Below, in pieces: positions 45,548 to 52,949 of a stretch of DNA of 64,000 bases (positions within the stretch are counted from its first letter, which is position 1; every line of letters starts with the position of its first letter). The notes under the pieces were generated by a model. It saw nothing but the letters and a program-made list of their open reading frames with translations. It had not been told where the DNA came from and made no database searches. Both the position numbers and the translations under genes were made by a program. The stretch lies in contig NZ_JODY01000007.1 in the NCBI RefSeq assembly GCF_000718015.1, positions 199,844-263,843 on the forward strand. The letters are read 5' to 3'. This DNA is from Streptomyces catenulae (lineage in GTDB: Bacteria; Actinomycetota; Actinomycetes; Streptomycetales; Streptomycetaceae).

Positions 45548-46195
45548 ATGTCCCTGCCGTACGCCATCCTCACCGCCCTGCTGGAGAAGCCGTCGTCGGG
45601 GCTGGAGCTGACGCGGCGGTTCGACAGGTCGATCGGCTATTTCTGGTCGGCGACACATCAGCAGATCTACCGCGAACTGGGCAAATTGGAGGCGTCCGGA
45701 CTGATCCGGGCGCTCCCCGCGGCGCAGTCGGCCCGCGGGCAGAAGAAGGAGTTCGAGGTCCTGCCCTCGGGCCGCGCCGCGCTGACCGCCTGGGCGGCCG
45801 AACCGCAGGACCCCAAGCCGCACCGGGACGCCCTGCTGCTGCGGATGCGGGCCGCGGCCGTGGTGGGACACACCGGGCTCGATGACGAACTGCGCCGCCA
45901 TCTCGCGCTGCACCGGCGGCAGTTGGCAGAGTACACCGCGATCGAGGAACGCGACTTCGCGACCGCCGCGTCATCCGCCGAGCGGCTGCAGCGGCTGGTG
46001 ATGCGCGCCGGGATCGAGCTGGAGACGTTCTGGATCACCTGGCTGACATCGGCACTGGCGGAGCTGGCGGACATGCCGGAGCCGCCGGAGCTACCGGATG
46101 CGGCGGATGCGACGGATACGGCGGACCCCGGGAGCCCGGGTCCGGGTGGCGCGGAGGGCGCGGAGGGCGCGGAGGGCGCGGAGGGCGCGCCCTGA
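45548..46195 (+). CDS. PadR-family transcriptional regulator
   Basis: 215 residues. The N-terminal winged helix (MSLPYAILTALLEKPSSGLELTRRFDRSIGYFWSATHQQIYRELGKLEASGLI) is typical PadR, with the conserved Tyr/Trp residues around YFWSATHQQIY, then a coiled-coil dimer arm. The C-terminus is low-complexity, ending with four copies of a GAE-type tripeptide from a 9-base tandem repeat, which is probably disordered. It follows the reductase gene by 98 bases, so it is likely to control that gene through the dyad at 43346-43363. A -10 box close to its start suggests its own promoter. Confidence 0.88.
   Translation: MSLPYAILTALLEKPSSGLELTRRFDRSIGYFWSATHQQIYRELGKLEASGLIRALPAAQSARGQKKEFEVLPSGRAALTAWAAEPQDPKPHRDALLLRMRAAAVVGHTGLDDELRRHLALHRRQLAEYTAIEERDFATAASSAERLQRLVMRAGIELETFWITWLTSALAELADMPEPPELPDAADATDTADPGSPGPGGAEGAEGAEGAEGAP
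46151..46186 (+). repeat. four copies of a 9-base repeat in the padR gene
   Basis: GCGGAGGGC is repeated four times without change and encodes Ala-Glu-Gly. Perfect short repeats of this type often change copy number by slippage, and here they only affect a poorly structured tail. Confidence 0.85.
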
Positions 46196-46559
46196 CCCGC
46201 GCGGCACCGGGCCGGACCGGTCCCGGGCCGATCCCTCCCGGGATTGATAACCCCCGGGCGATCAAACCGCGTTGAGGTGCCATCACTCCGGCGTTGTGGC
46301 CGGTGCGCGCGGGGTGACAGGCTGCTTGATATGGCGCGGGCAGCGGGAACGGCGGTGCCGCGCGGGCGGCGTCCGCCCGCGCGGGCGCGTACGGCGGGCC
46401 GCCCTCGGACAGTCCGGCTCCGGCGACGCACTCCGCACGCCGGTCCGCGCCAGCGGTGCATGCACCGTCCGACGGGGGAATCGGGGGGATACCGGGCCCT
46501 CGCGGGCGTCATCACGACGTCGGCGAGGGCCCGTTCTCCTAAGCGCGCCGCTCCCCCGG
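46196..46559. other. 364-base intergenic region, no gene seen
   Basis: Between padR and the convergent 90-aa gene. It contains no frame with coding-type bias and a ribosome binding site. TGATAACCC near 46245 and TTGATATGG near 46326 are AT-richer islands in which promoters for unrecognised transcripts might lie. Confidence 0.45.
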
Positions 46560-46832
46560 TCAGCAGTTGTCGTAGAGCAGGGCGCGCACCAGACGGCAGG
46601 TGGTGTCGGACGGGCGGTGGACGCCGATGGCCTGGGCCACCGTGCGGATACGGCCGTTGGGAGCCTGCTCGGGGCGGTGGACACCGGTGTCGAGCAGGGC
46701 TATCGCCAGCCGCATGGCCTTGAGGCGGCGGTTGTGGGATTCATACCGCTCGCGGGGCCAGCCGGCGGGCAGCGGCCTCTTGGGCAGCGGATGGGCGGGA
46801 AGAGGCTTCGTCATCGGAGTGGCAGGGGCCAT
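46560..46832 (-). CDS. small conserved-looking basic protein, 90 aa
   Basis: 90 residues. The N-terminus is Pro-rich (TKPLPAHPLPKRPLP) and the rest is helical with conserved-looking features: HNRRLKAMRLAIALLDTG, GRIRTVAQAIGV and RPSDTTCRLVRALLYDNC. The fold and function are not known to me. GGAGG lies 7 nt before ATG 46832, better than the longer start at 46865. It is transcribed in the same direction as the AMP-ligase gene upstream (114 bases away), so it may be co-transcribed with it. Confidence 0.68.
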   Translation of the reverse strand: MAPATPMTKPLPAHPLPKRPLPAGWPRERYESHNRRLKAMRLAIALLDTGVHRPEQAPNGRIRTVAQAIGVHRPSDTTCRLVRALLYDNC

Positions 46833-46945
46833 CGGGCAACCTCCGGGTGCTGGGTGAACCCTCACTTACTGGTCCCCATTCTACGGCCGACCACTGACAA
46901 AAGCCGCTGACCAGCGGCGATATGACGGCGCATGGACGGGTCCGG

Positions 46946-48523
46946 TCAGGACGCGGTGGCGGCCTCCGCGGCCGGGGCGTACGCGGCGCGCAGCCGGGCC
47001 TTGTCGGGCTTGCCGACGGCCGTCAGCGGCAGCGCGTCCCGGATCCGGAACGCCACCGGCGCGTACATGGCGCCCTTGTCACGAACCACCAACGCGCGCA
47101 GCTCCTCCGGGTCGACGGTACGGCCCGGCGCCGGGACCACCGCGGCGTGCACCTCCTCGCCGTCCTCGGTGCGCACCCCGTAGACGGCGCACTGGGCGAC
47201 GTCCGGGTGGGTGTGCAGCAGGTCCTCGACCTCCAGCGGTTGGACATGGCCGCCGACGACGATGATCACGTCCTTGGCGCGGTCGGCGAGGTACAGCCGC
47301 CCCTCCTCGTCCAGGAGACCGATGTCGCCGGTGCGCAGCCAGCCGTCGCCGACCAGGACCTCGGCGGTGCGCTCCGGGTCCTTCCAGTAGCCGGTCATCA
47401 CGCCCTCCGACCGGACGTGGATCTCGCCCTGCTCCCCCGGGCCCAGGGTGCGGCCGTCCCCGTCGCGGACGGCGATCTCGACGCCCGGGACGGCGCGGCC
47501 GACGGTGAGCCGCCCGCCGGGCCCGACGACATCGAGGTCGGCGGGGGTCGCCCGGGCGATCGACAGCGCCTCGGACTGCCCGTACTCCCCGTACAGCACG
47601 GGCCCCAGCACCTCGGCGGCGCGCCGTATCCGGGACGGGGTGGCGGGGCAGCCGCCGTAGGTGACGCGGGTGAGGGAGGAGAGGTCGGTGGTGGGCAGGT
47701 CCGGGTGGTCGAGGAGGCGGTAGAGGAGCGGCGGGAGGGCCCAGAGGTGGGTGATGCGGTGGCGGGCGACGGAGGCGAGGACGTCGCCCGGCTCGAAACC
47801 GCGCCGCAGGACGCTCATGCCACCGGCCACCAGCGCCGCGTCGGTCAGGACGCCCGTGAGGTGGGCGAGGGAGGTGGCGGCCAGGAAGCGGGGCGGGTCC
47901 CCGGCGGCGGCCATCGGGCGGCTCAGCATCCGGGTGTAGGGCGCGTGCGTCATCCGGACGCCCTTGGGGATGCCGGTCGTTCCGCCGGTGTGGCGGATGC
48001 ACCAGTCGTCCCCGGGGAGCGCCGCCCCCGGCACCTCCGGGGTCCGCGGAAGCGCGGCAGCGGCGGCCAGCAGGTCCTCGCCCAGGGGCGGTGTGGCCGG
48101 GTCCGGGCCGAGGGTGAGGACGGCGGGCGCGGGGCCGCGCAGATGGCCGAGGAGGGCGTGGGCGGTGGTGGCCAGCTCCGGTTCGACGAGCAGCAGGGCG
48201 GCATCCACGCTGTCGACGAGGGTGGCGAGCGCCGCGGGGGCGAGCCCGTCGTAGAGCGACACCACGCGGCCGCCCAGGTGGTTGACGGCGTAGCGGGCGG
48301 CGATCACGCCGGGGGCGTTGCCGCTGAGCAGGACGACGGTGGCGCCGCGGCCGATGCCGCGGGCGGCGAGGACGGCGGCCGTCCGGTGCACGGTGGCGGC
48401 CAGTTCGCCGGCGGTGATCTCCGTGCCGTCGGCGGCCGTCAGGGCCGTACGGGCGGGGTCGCGGCGCAGGGCGGCGAGGACGACGTCCGTGTACGGGGCG
48501 TCGGTGGGCTCGGAAGCGTTCAC
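46946..48523 (-). CDS. AMP-binding fatty-acid/aryl-CoA ligase-like protein
   Basis: 525 residues. ANL-superfamily adenylating enzyme: motif A3 is HTGGTTGIPKG, A5 is YGEYGQSEA, A7/A8 are GWLRTGDIGLLDEEGRLYLADRAKDVIIVVGG, and A10 contains the catalytic Lys in LPLTAVGKPDK. It probably makes an acyl- or aryl-AMP and then a CoA ester; the substrate is unknown. GTG 48523 follows GAAGGAGCCCACCC. There is no carrier protein or transferase next to it, so it is not obviously part of a peptide or polyketide cluster. Confidence 0.9.
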   Translation of the reverse strand: MNASEPTDAPYTDVVLAALRRDPARTALTAADGTEITAGELAATVHRTAAVLAARGIGRGATVVLLSGNAPGVIAARYAVNHLGGRVVSLYDGLAPAALATLVDSVDAALLLVEPELATTAHALLGHLRGPAPAVLTLGPDPATPPLGEDLLAAAAALPRTPEVPGAALPGDDWCIRHTGGTTGIPKGVRMTHAPYTRMLSRPMAAAGDPPRFLAATSLAHLTGVLTDAALVAGGMSVLRRGFEPGDVLASVARHRITHLWALPPLLYRLLDHPDLPTTDLSSLTRVTYGGCPATPSRIRRAAEVLGPVLYGEYGQSEALSIARATPADLDVVGPGGRLTVGRAVPGVEIAVRDGDGRTLGPGEQGEIHVRSEGVMTGYWKDPERTAEVLVGDGWLRTGDIGLLDEEGRLYLADRAKDVIIVVGGHVQPLEVEDLLHTHPDVAQCAVYGVRTEDGEEVHAAVVPAPGRTVDPEELRALVVRDKGAMYAPVAFRIRDALPLTAVGKPDKARLRAAYAPAAEAATAS

Positions 48524-48657
48524 GGGTGGGCTCCTTCGCGCGGTGGCGGTGCGGCGGACGGGTGGCCGCCACCGGAGCGGCCGGTCCGCCGGTACGCCGA
48601 CGCTACGTCCGAAGGCGGCCCGCACCTGCGGGAATGCGCCACCCCGGGAGCGCCCGG

Positions 48658-49545
48658 TCAGTCGAGCGCCCGCTCCGCCGCCGCCAGGATCTCGGTGACG
48701 CGGCGCCCGAAGCGGAGATCGCAGGGGTGCGGGTGGCCGGTGCGGGCGGCGAGGAGGAGGGCGTCGACGGCGCGGTGGTAGGCGGGCAGCGGGCCGTCCT
48801 GACGGCGCGGCAGGGCGGTGACCCCGGCGGCGCCGCGCAGGGTGACGGCGACGCCCGCGGCGGGCGGGGGCGCGGTCAGGCTCAGGGTGGCGGAGCTGGC
48901 CGCGCCGCCCCGGTGGCGCAGCGTCAGCAGCACCGTGTCGGCCGGGCCACGGCGGGCGGTGACGTCCACCGCGTCGCCGAGGACCGGCAGCAGGACGGAG
49001 AGCGCGTGCGGGCCGACGTCCCACAGGGCGCCCTTCTCGCGGCGCCAGGCGGAGGCGGCGTACGGGCTGTCGCTGCCCTCGGCGAAGACCGAGCCGAGCC
49101 AGTCGGCGTGGGCGGTGAACCAGCCGCCCTCCTCGGCCCGCCCGGCGATCCACTCCGCCTCGTGGGTGCCGAAACGGGCGGTGAAGAAGACGACGGAGGC
49201 GACGCCCGCGCGGGTGGCGGCCTCGTCCAGCGTCCGGGCGTCGTCCGGGTCGAGGGCGACGGGCTTGTCGAGGAGGAGGTGGCACCCGGCCTCGGCGGCG
49301 CGGGTCGCCAGCGGCGCCTGGACGGCCGGGGGCAGTGCCAGGGCGACGGCGTCACAGGCGGCGAAGAGCGCGTCCGGGGAGGTGTGGGCGCGGGCGCCGT
49401 GGGCGTGGGCCAGTTCCTCGGCGGCCTCCGGGCGGCGCCCCCAGACGCCGGTCAGCTCCACCCCGGGGTGGGCGGCCAGGGCGGGTGCGTGGACGCGCTG
49501 CGCCCAGAAGCCGGTGCCGAGAAGTCCGATGCGCGGGGTCGTCAT
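48658..49545 (-). CDS. Gfo/Idh/MocA-family oxidoreductase
   Basis: 295 residues. The N-terminal Rossmann domain starts with the NAD(P) motif GLLGTGFWAQRVH, followed by a DKP motif (LLLDKPVALD; the usual family text is EKP) whose Lys is the catalytic residue. The C-terminal part (WDVGPHALSVLLPVLGD) carries the His of the active site. The substrate is probably a sugar or inositol derivative, but the sequence does not show which. ATG 49545 has no strong ribosome binding site nearby. It is divergent to the Cys-leader ORF region. Confidence 0.88.
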   Translation of the reverse strand: MTTPRIGLLGTGFWAQRVHAPALAAHPGVELTGVWGRRPEAAEELAHAHGARAHTSPDALFAACDAVALALPPAVQAPLATRAAEAGCHLLLDKPVALDPDDARTLDEAATRAGVASVVFFTARFGTHEAEWIAGRAEEGGWFTAHADWLGSVFAEGSDSPYAASAWRREKGALWDVGPHALSVLLPVLGDAVDVTARRGPADTVLLTLRHRGGAASSATLSLTAPPPAAGVAVTLRGAAGVTALPRRQDGPLPAYHRAVDALLLAARTGHPHPCDLRFGRRVTEILAAAERALD

Positions 49546-49884
49546 GGGGCCAGTCTGCCCCGCCGTGCCCCGCTCCCCGGGGCGCCGCAGCCCGGCACGG
49601 GGTCCCGAATCACCCGGGGTCGCGCGCATCCGGGCGGCGGCCGGACGGGGCCCGGTCCGGGGTCGGCGGCGCGCCCCGTCCGCCGGGGGCTCGCGTACGC
49701 CCCCGCGCTCCCCCGCGGTCGCCCCGTACGCCCCGCCCGCGCCCGTCGGGCGGCGGCGGGGTCTCAGGGAACGGGGTGGTGGTGGGCAGGGTGGGGCGTA
49801 CGGCGGGGCACGGTGCCCGGGATGCGGGCGGTCCGTCTCACACCGCGGTCGATGTGAAGGACATATCAACAGCCGTCTGGTTGA
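49546..49884. other. 339-base divergent region, no gene seen
   Basis: Between the Gfo/Idh/MocA gene and the Cys-leader ORF. It is GC-rich with no supported frame. The last 50 bases (GATGTGAAGGACATATCAAC) are AT-richer and probably hold the promoter of the leader and regulator transcript. Confidence 0.5.
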
Positions 49885-49998
49885 ATGGCAGACATGGCCA
49901 GCCTCCTTGACAGCGCGACAGGTCGCAGCGACCTTGAGCCCTTCTGGCCGTCCCGCCAGGCGCACGCCTTCGATCGTCTGTGTTGCCACGCGCACTGA
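49885..49998 (+). CDS. 37-residue leader peptide with tandem Cys codons
   Basis: 37-codon frame from ATG 49885 (or an internal ATG at 49894), bounded on the left by a stop codon directly before it. The last codons read RLCCHAH and stop, so two adjacent Cys codons lie four codons from the stop. It ends one base before a nested inverted repeat and about 105 bases before the winged-helix regulator start. This is the layout of actinobacterial Cys-rich leader ORFs that attenuate downstream genes when cysteine is plentiful or scarce; here the downstream gene is a regulator. No strong ribosome binding site is seen, so it stays a prediction. Confidence 0.6.
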   Translation: MADMASLLDSATGRSDLEPFWPSRQAHAFDRLCCHAH

Positions 49999-50058
49999 GC
50001 GCGGGCCCGCACTCCTCAGTCCGACGCCGTTGACCGGCGTCGTCGGCCCTGCCCGCGC
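49999..50058 (+). promoter_or_regulatory. nested hairpin between leader ORF and regulator
   Basis: Outer 8-bp stem GCGCGGGC/GCCCGCGC (49999-50006 with 50051-50058) and inner 8-bp stem CGACGCCG/CGGCGTCG (50022-50029 with 50035-50042, loop TTGAC). It begins right after the leader stop codon, so ribosomes stalled at the Cys codons would affect the outer stem. Possible attenuator. Confidence 0.65.
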
Positions 50059-50103
50059 GCACGACGTCCCCTGACGCTTCTCTGCGCGAAAGAGCTGAAT
50101 TCC

Positions 50104-50727
50104 ATGACGAACATCCGCCCTCTGCCTGCCACTTCCGCGACGGCCCCCCACCCTTCCGCTCCCGCCCCGCACCTCGCCCGGCAGCGGCTGCGCGCCGTGG
50201 CACCCGACGAGGTGCCGCCGGTCGCCGAGCTGCTGACCGCGGGCGCGACGTGGCTGCCCGCCCCGCAGGGCAGCCTGCCGGTGCTGCCGGGCCGTCCGCC
50301 GATGGTCGGCTATCTGGTCCTCGTCCCCGCCGAGCAGGCGGCCGCCGCGGGCCGCCGCACGGACGCCGCACCGGCCGCCGCCGGGCCGCCCGGCGAGCCC
50401 GCCCCGCAGCCCGCGTCCGGGCCCGCCGCGGAGACCGGCGACGAGGTCGTCCGGATCGACCCGGAGCAGCGGACCGCGCGGGTGCTGGGCCGCCCGCTGG
50501 ATCTGACGTATCTCGAATTCGAGCTGCTGGCGCACCTGGTGGCGCATCCGCACCGGGTGCACACCCGCGATCAGCTGGTGACGACGGTGTGGGGTTACGG
50601 GCACGTCGGTGACGGCCGGACGGTCGACGTCCACATCGCCCGGTTGCGGCGGAAGCTCGGCTCCGACCACCGGGCGTCGATCGTCACGGTGCGGCGCGTC
50701 GGCTACAAGTACGTCCCCAGCGCCTGA
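50104..50727 (+). CDS. winged-helix (OmpR-type) regulator without receiver domain
   Basis: 207 residues. The C-terminal 95 residues are an OmpR/PhoB-type DNA-binding domain (DLTYLEFELLAHLVAHPHRV, LVTTVWGYGHVGDGRTVDVHIARLRRKLG, VRRVGYKYVP). The N-terminal 110 residues are Ala/Pro-rich with no receiver domain, so it is not a classical response regulator. It is preceded by the Cys-leader ORF and a nested hairpin, which suggests control of its expression by cysteine supply. GAAAGAGCTGAATTCC precedes ATG 50104. A long, bulged terminator hairpin follows. Confidence 0.85.
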   Translation: MTNIRPLPATSATAPHPSAPAPHLARQRLRAVAPDEVPPVAELLTAGATWLPAPQGSLPVLPGRPPMVGYLVLVPAEQAAAAGRRTDAAPAAAGPPGEPAPQPASGPAAETGDEVVRIDPEQRTARVLGRPLDLTYLEFELLAHLVAHPHRVHTRDQLVTTVWGYGHVGDGRTVDVHIARLRRKLGSDHRASIVTVRRVGYKYVPSA

Positions 50728-50738
50728 TCCGCACGGCC

Positions 50739-50778
50739 ACGGCCGGGCGCGGCACCCCCACGGTGCCCGCCCGGCCGT
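50739..50778. terminator. bidirectional terminator between convergent genes
   Basis: Stem of 17 pairs with one bulged C (50739-50756 with 50762-50778), loop CCCCA plus C, lying between the winged-helix gene and the convergent acyltransferase gene. Confidence 0.8.
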
Positions 50779-50794
50779 TCGCCTGCCCGAGCCC

Positions 50795-51607
50795 TCAACT
50801 CCCTTGAGATACGGGCACGTCGGCGGATGTTCCGCGTACGAGGTCCTGGGCCAGGGCCGCCAGTTCGCGGCGGCCCCGGCAGCGGCCCGGGGGCAGCGGC
50901 GGGTGGGCGGTGACGTGTACGGCGAGGTCGCGGGCGGTGAGGACGCGGCGGAGCGAGGCCAGGAAGGTGTCCGGGCCGCAGAACGCGGCGACGGTGGAGG
51001 GGCGCGCGTCCTGGGTGTAGGTGAGCGTCACCGGGCGGACGGGGGCACCGGCGTCCAGGGCCGCCTGGAAGGTGGCCCGCCGGAAGACGCCCGCGTCGGC
51101 GGTGCACCAGGTGGTGGCCTGCGGGAACACCGCGACGGACCGGCCCGAGGCGAGGATCTCCGTCAACCCGGCGACCACGTAAGGCAGTCCGCGCGGGCTG
51201 GTCCGGTCGATGAAGTGGGTACCGGCGCGGCGGGCGAGGCCGCCGACCACCGGCCAGCCGCCGACCTCGCGCTTGGCGAGCACCGCCACCGGGTCGACGG
51301 CGAGCAGCGCCGGGATGTCGAGCCAGGAGATGTGGTTGGCGACGATCAGCGTGCCCGGGCCGGTGGCCGGTGCGCGCAGCGGCCCGGCGCCCTCCAGCCG
51401 GACGCCGAGCGCGCCGAGCAGCGCCCGGGCGTGGGCACGCAGCCGCGCCGGGTCGGCGAGGCGGTCGCCGTCGGCCAGGGCGCGGCGGACGGCGGCGGCG
51501 AACGCGGCGCCGCGCAGCGCGGTGGCGGAGGCGGGGAGCGGCGGCCGGGCGTGGCGGGCGCAGTCGCGGTCGCAGCCGGGGGTGACGTCCCAGGGGCCGC
51601 CGGTCAT
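50795..51607 (-). CDS. lysophospholipid acyltransferase (PlsC/OlsA-like)
   Basis: 270 residues. PlsC-type acyltransferase with the HxxxxD box NHISWLD, the second motif FIDRTSPRG and the third region FPQATTW where many PlsC proteins have FPEGTR. It would acylate a lyso-lipid at the membrane. The start ATG 51607 overlaps by 4 bases the end of the OlsB-like gene, so the two are translationally coupled. In ornithine lipid synthesis OlsB makes lyso-ornithine lipid and OlsA adds the second acyl chain; this gene order fits that pair. Confidence 0.85.
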   Translation of the reverse strand: MTGGPWDVTPGCDRDCARHARPPLPASATALRGAAFAAAVRRALADGDRLADPARLRAHARALLGALGVRLEGAGPLRAPATGPGTLIVANHISWLDIPALLAVDPVAVLAKREVGGWPVVGGLARRAGTHFIDRTSPRGLPYVVAGLTEILASGRSVAVFPQATTWCTADAGVFRRATFQAALDAGAPVRPVTLTYTQDARPSTVAAFCGPDTFLASLRRVLTARDLAVHVTAHPPLPPGRCRGRRELAALAQDLVRGTSADVPVSQGS

Positions 51608-52371
51608 GACTCCCCCAGGAAGTAGCGGCGGTAGCGGGCGCCGAGGCGGTCCAGGTCGAGGACGACGAAGAAGTCGGCGACGCCGAACTCCGGGTCGTGG
51701 GCGGGCGGGCCCGCGATCCAGGCGCCGAGCCGCAGATAGCCGCGGAGCAGCGGCGGCAGCTGTGCGGCGGCGGGCCGCTCGGGCAGCGGTCCGGCGGGGA
51801 GCCAGGGCCGGTGCGGGACGGCGTGCAGTCCGGGCGGGGCGGGGTGGCGGGTGCGGGCCAGGGCCCAGGCGTGGGCGGCGGCGGTGCCGCCGTCGGCGAG
51901 CGGGACGGAGGCGCAACCGGCGAGGTAGCGGTGGCCGGAGAGGAGGGTGTGACGGGCGAGGGCGGTCCACATCTGGTTGATGACGGCGCCGCCGCGGTGG
52001 TCGGGGTGGACGCAGCTGCGGCCCGCCTCGATCAGCGAGGGGCGCAGCGCGTCCAGGGCGGCGAGGTCGAACTCGCCATCGGAGTAGAGCCGCGGGGTGC
52101 GGCCGGGCGGCAGCAGCCGGTAGGTGCCGACCACCTCGCCGGTGGGGTGGTGGACGGTGACGAGGTGGTCGGCGTGGGCGTCGAGGGCGTCGGTGTCGTG
52201 GCCGGGCAGTTCGGTGCGGAGGGTGGCGCCCAACTCCTGGCCGAATATCCGGTGCCGCAGCCGCTGCGCGGCGCGGATCTCCGCGTCCGTGGTGGCGAGC
52301 GCGGTGGTGTACCCCGGTCGCGGGGCGGTGTCGGGTGCGGGGCGGGCGGGGGCGGTCGGGACCGTACGCAT
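51604..52371 (-). CDS. GNAT/OlsB-like ornithine N-acyltransferase
   Basis: 255 residues. It has the OlsB-type acyltransferase layout: RHRIFGQELGATL, HADHLVTVHHPTGEVVGTYRLLPPGR, GRSCVHPDHRGGAVINQMW with the conserved Arg/His region, and CASVPLADGGTAAAHAW. OlsB proteins transfer a 3-hydroxyacyl chain from ACP to the alpha-amino group of ornithine. GGAGG lies 7 nt before ATG 52371. It is directly followed by the PlsC-type gene, with a 4-base overlap. Pairing suggests ornithine lipid synthesis; the ornithine preference is not proven by sequence. Confidence 0.78.
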   Translation of the reverse strand: MRTVPTAPARPAPDTAPRPGYTTALATTDAEIRAAQRLRHRIFGQELGATLRTELPGHDTDALDAHADHLVTVHHPTGEVVGTYRLLPPGRTPRLYSDGEFDLAALDALRPSLIEAGRSCVHPDHRGGAVINQMWTALARHTLLSGHRYLAGCASVPLADGGTAAAHAWALARTRHPAPPGLHAVPHRPWLPAGPLPERPAAAQLPPLLRGYLRLGAWIAGPPAHDPEFGVADFFVVLDLDRLGARYRRYFLGES

Positions 52372-52949
52372 GGGGAATCCTCCGGGGAGGCTGCGGCGGC
52401 CACCCGGCTGCGGGGGCCGCGGAACGGTGACGGACACCGGCCGCGGGGGGACGCGGTCGGCGGGATACGGGTCCGGGCGGAGCGGTGTCGGGGAGACGGA
52501 CGGGCGGGGCGGGCCGCGGCCCGGTGCGCGGACGGGCCGGACGGGCGGTGCGCCCCGCCGCCCCGACTGTCCCCGCGGGTGCCTCCCGGGCGCGTGAAGC
52601 GGAGGGAGCGAACGGGTGAGGGGCCGCGGAACAGTCACCGGAGGGCGGCGGGGGGCGGCGGGGCGGGCGGCGCGGCGGGGGGGGCGGGGGGGGGGGGGGG
52701 GCCCCCGCCCGGGAGGGGGGGGGGGGAGGGGGGGGGGCACAGGAGGCCCGCCCCCGGAACGGGCACCACGACGGACGCGGGCTGCCCGCCCGCGGCCGGA
52801 TCGCGCCGATCGCCCGGCTTCCCGGGCTCCCGCCTCCTTGGAGGGGCGCGCGGGGCCCGTTAGCGTGCCGGGGCGGGAGTGCCGCCCGCGCCGCGCCTTT
52901 GTACGTCCCCGTTGTGTCGCCGTACGACCGCCGAGCAGTGGAGGCCGCC
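52372..52949. other. 578-base intergenic region with extreme G tracts
   Basis: No gene seen on either strand. The middle (52676-52737) is almost pure G on this strand, with runs of up to 16 G, a block of CCCCC and runs of 12 and 10 G. Such tracts can form G-quadruplexes, slip in replication, and are often misread in assemblies. The last 100 bases before the GH89 gene are less extreme and hold its presumed promoter. Confidence 0.6.

Noticed and set aside
52372..52949. A gene in the G-rich gap before the GH89 gene
   Set aside because: Open frames exist only because G runs contain no stops; the translations are Gly/Arg or Pro homopolymers.
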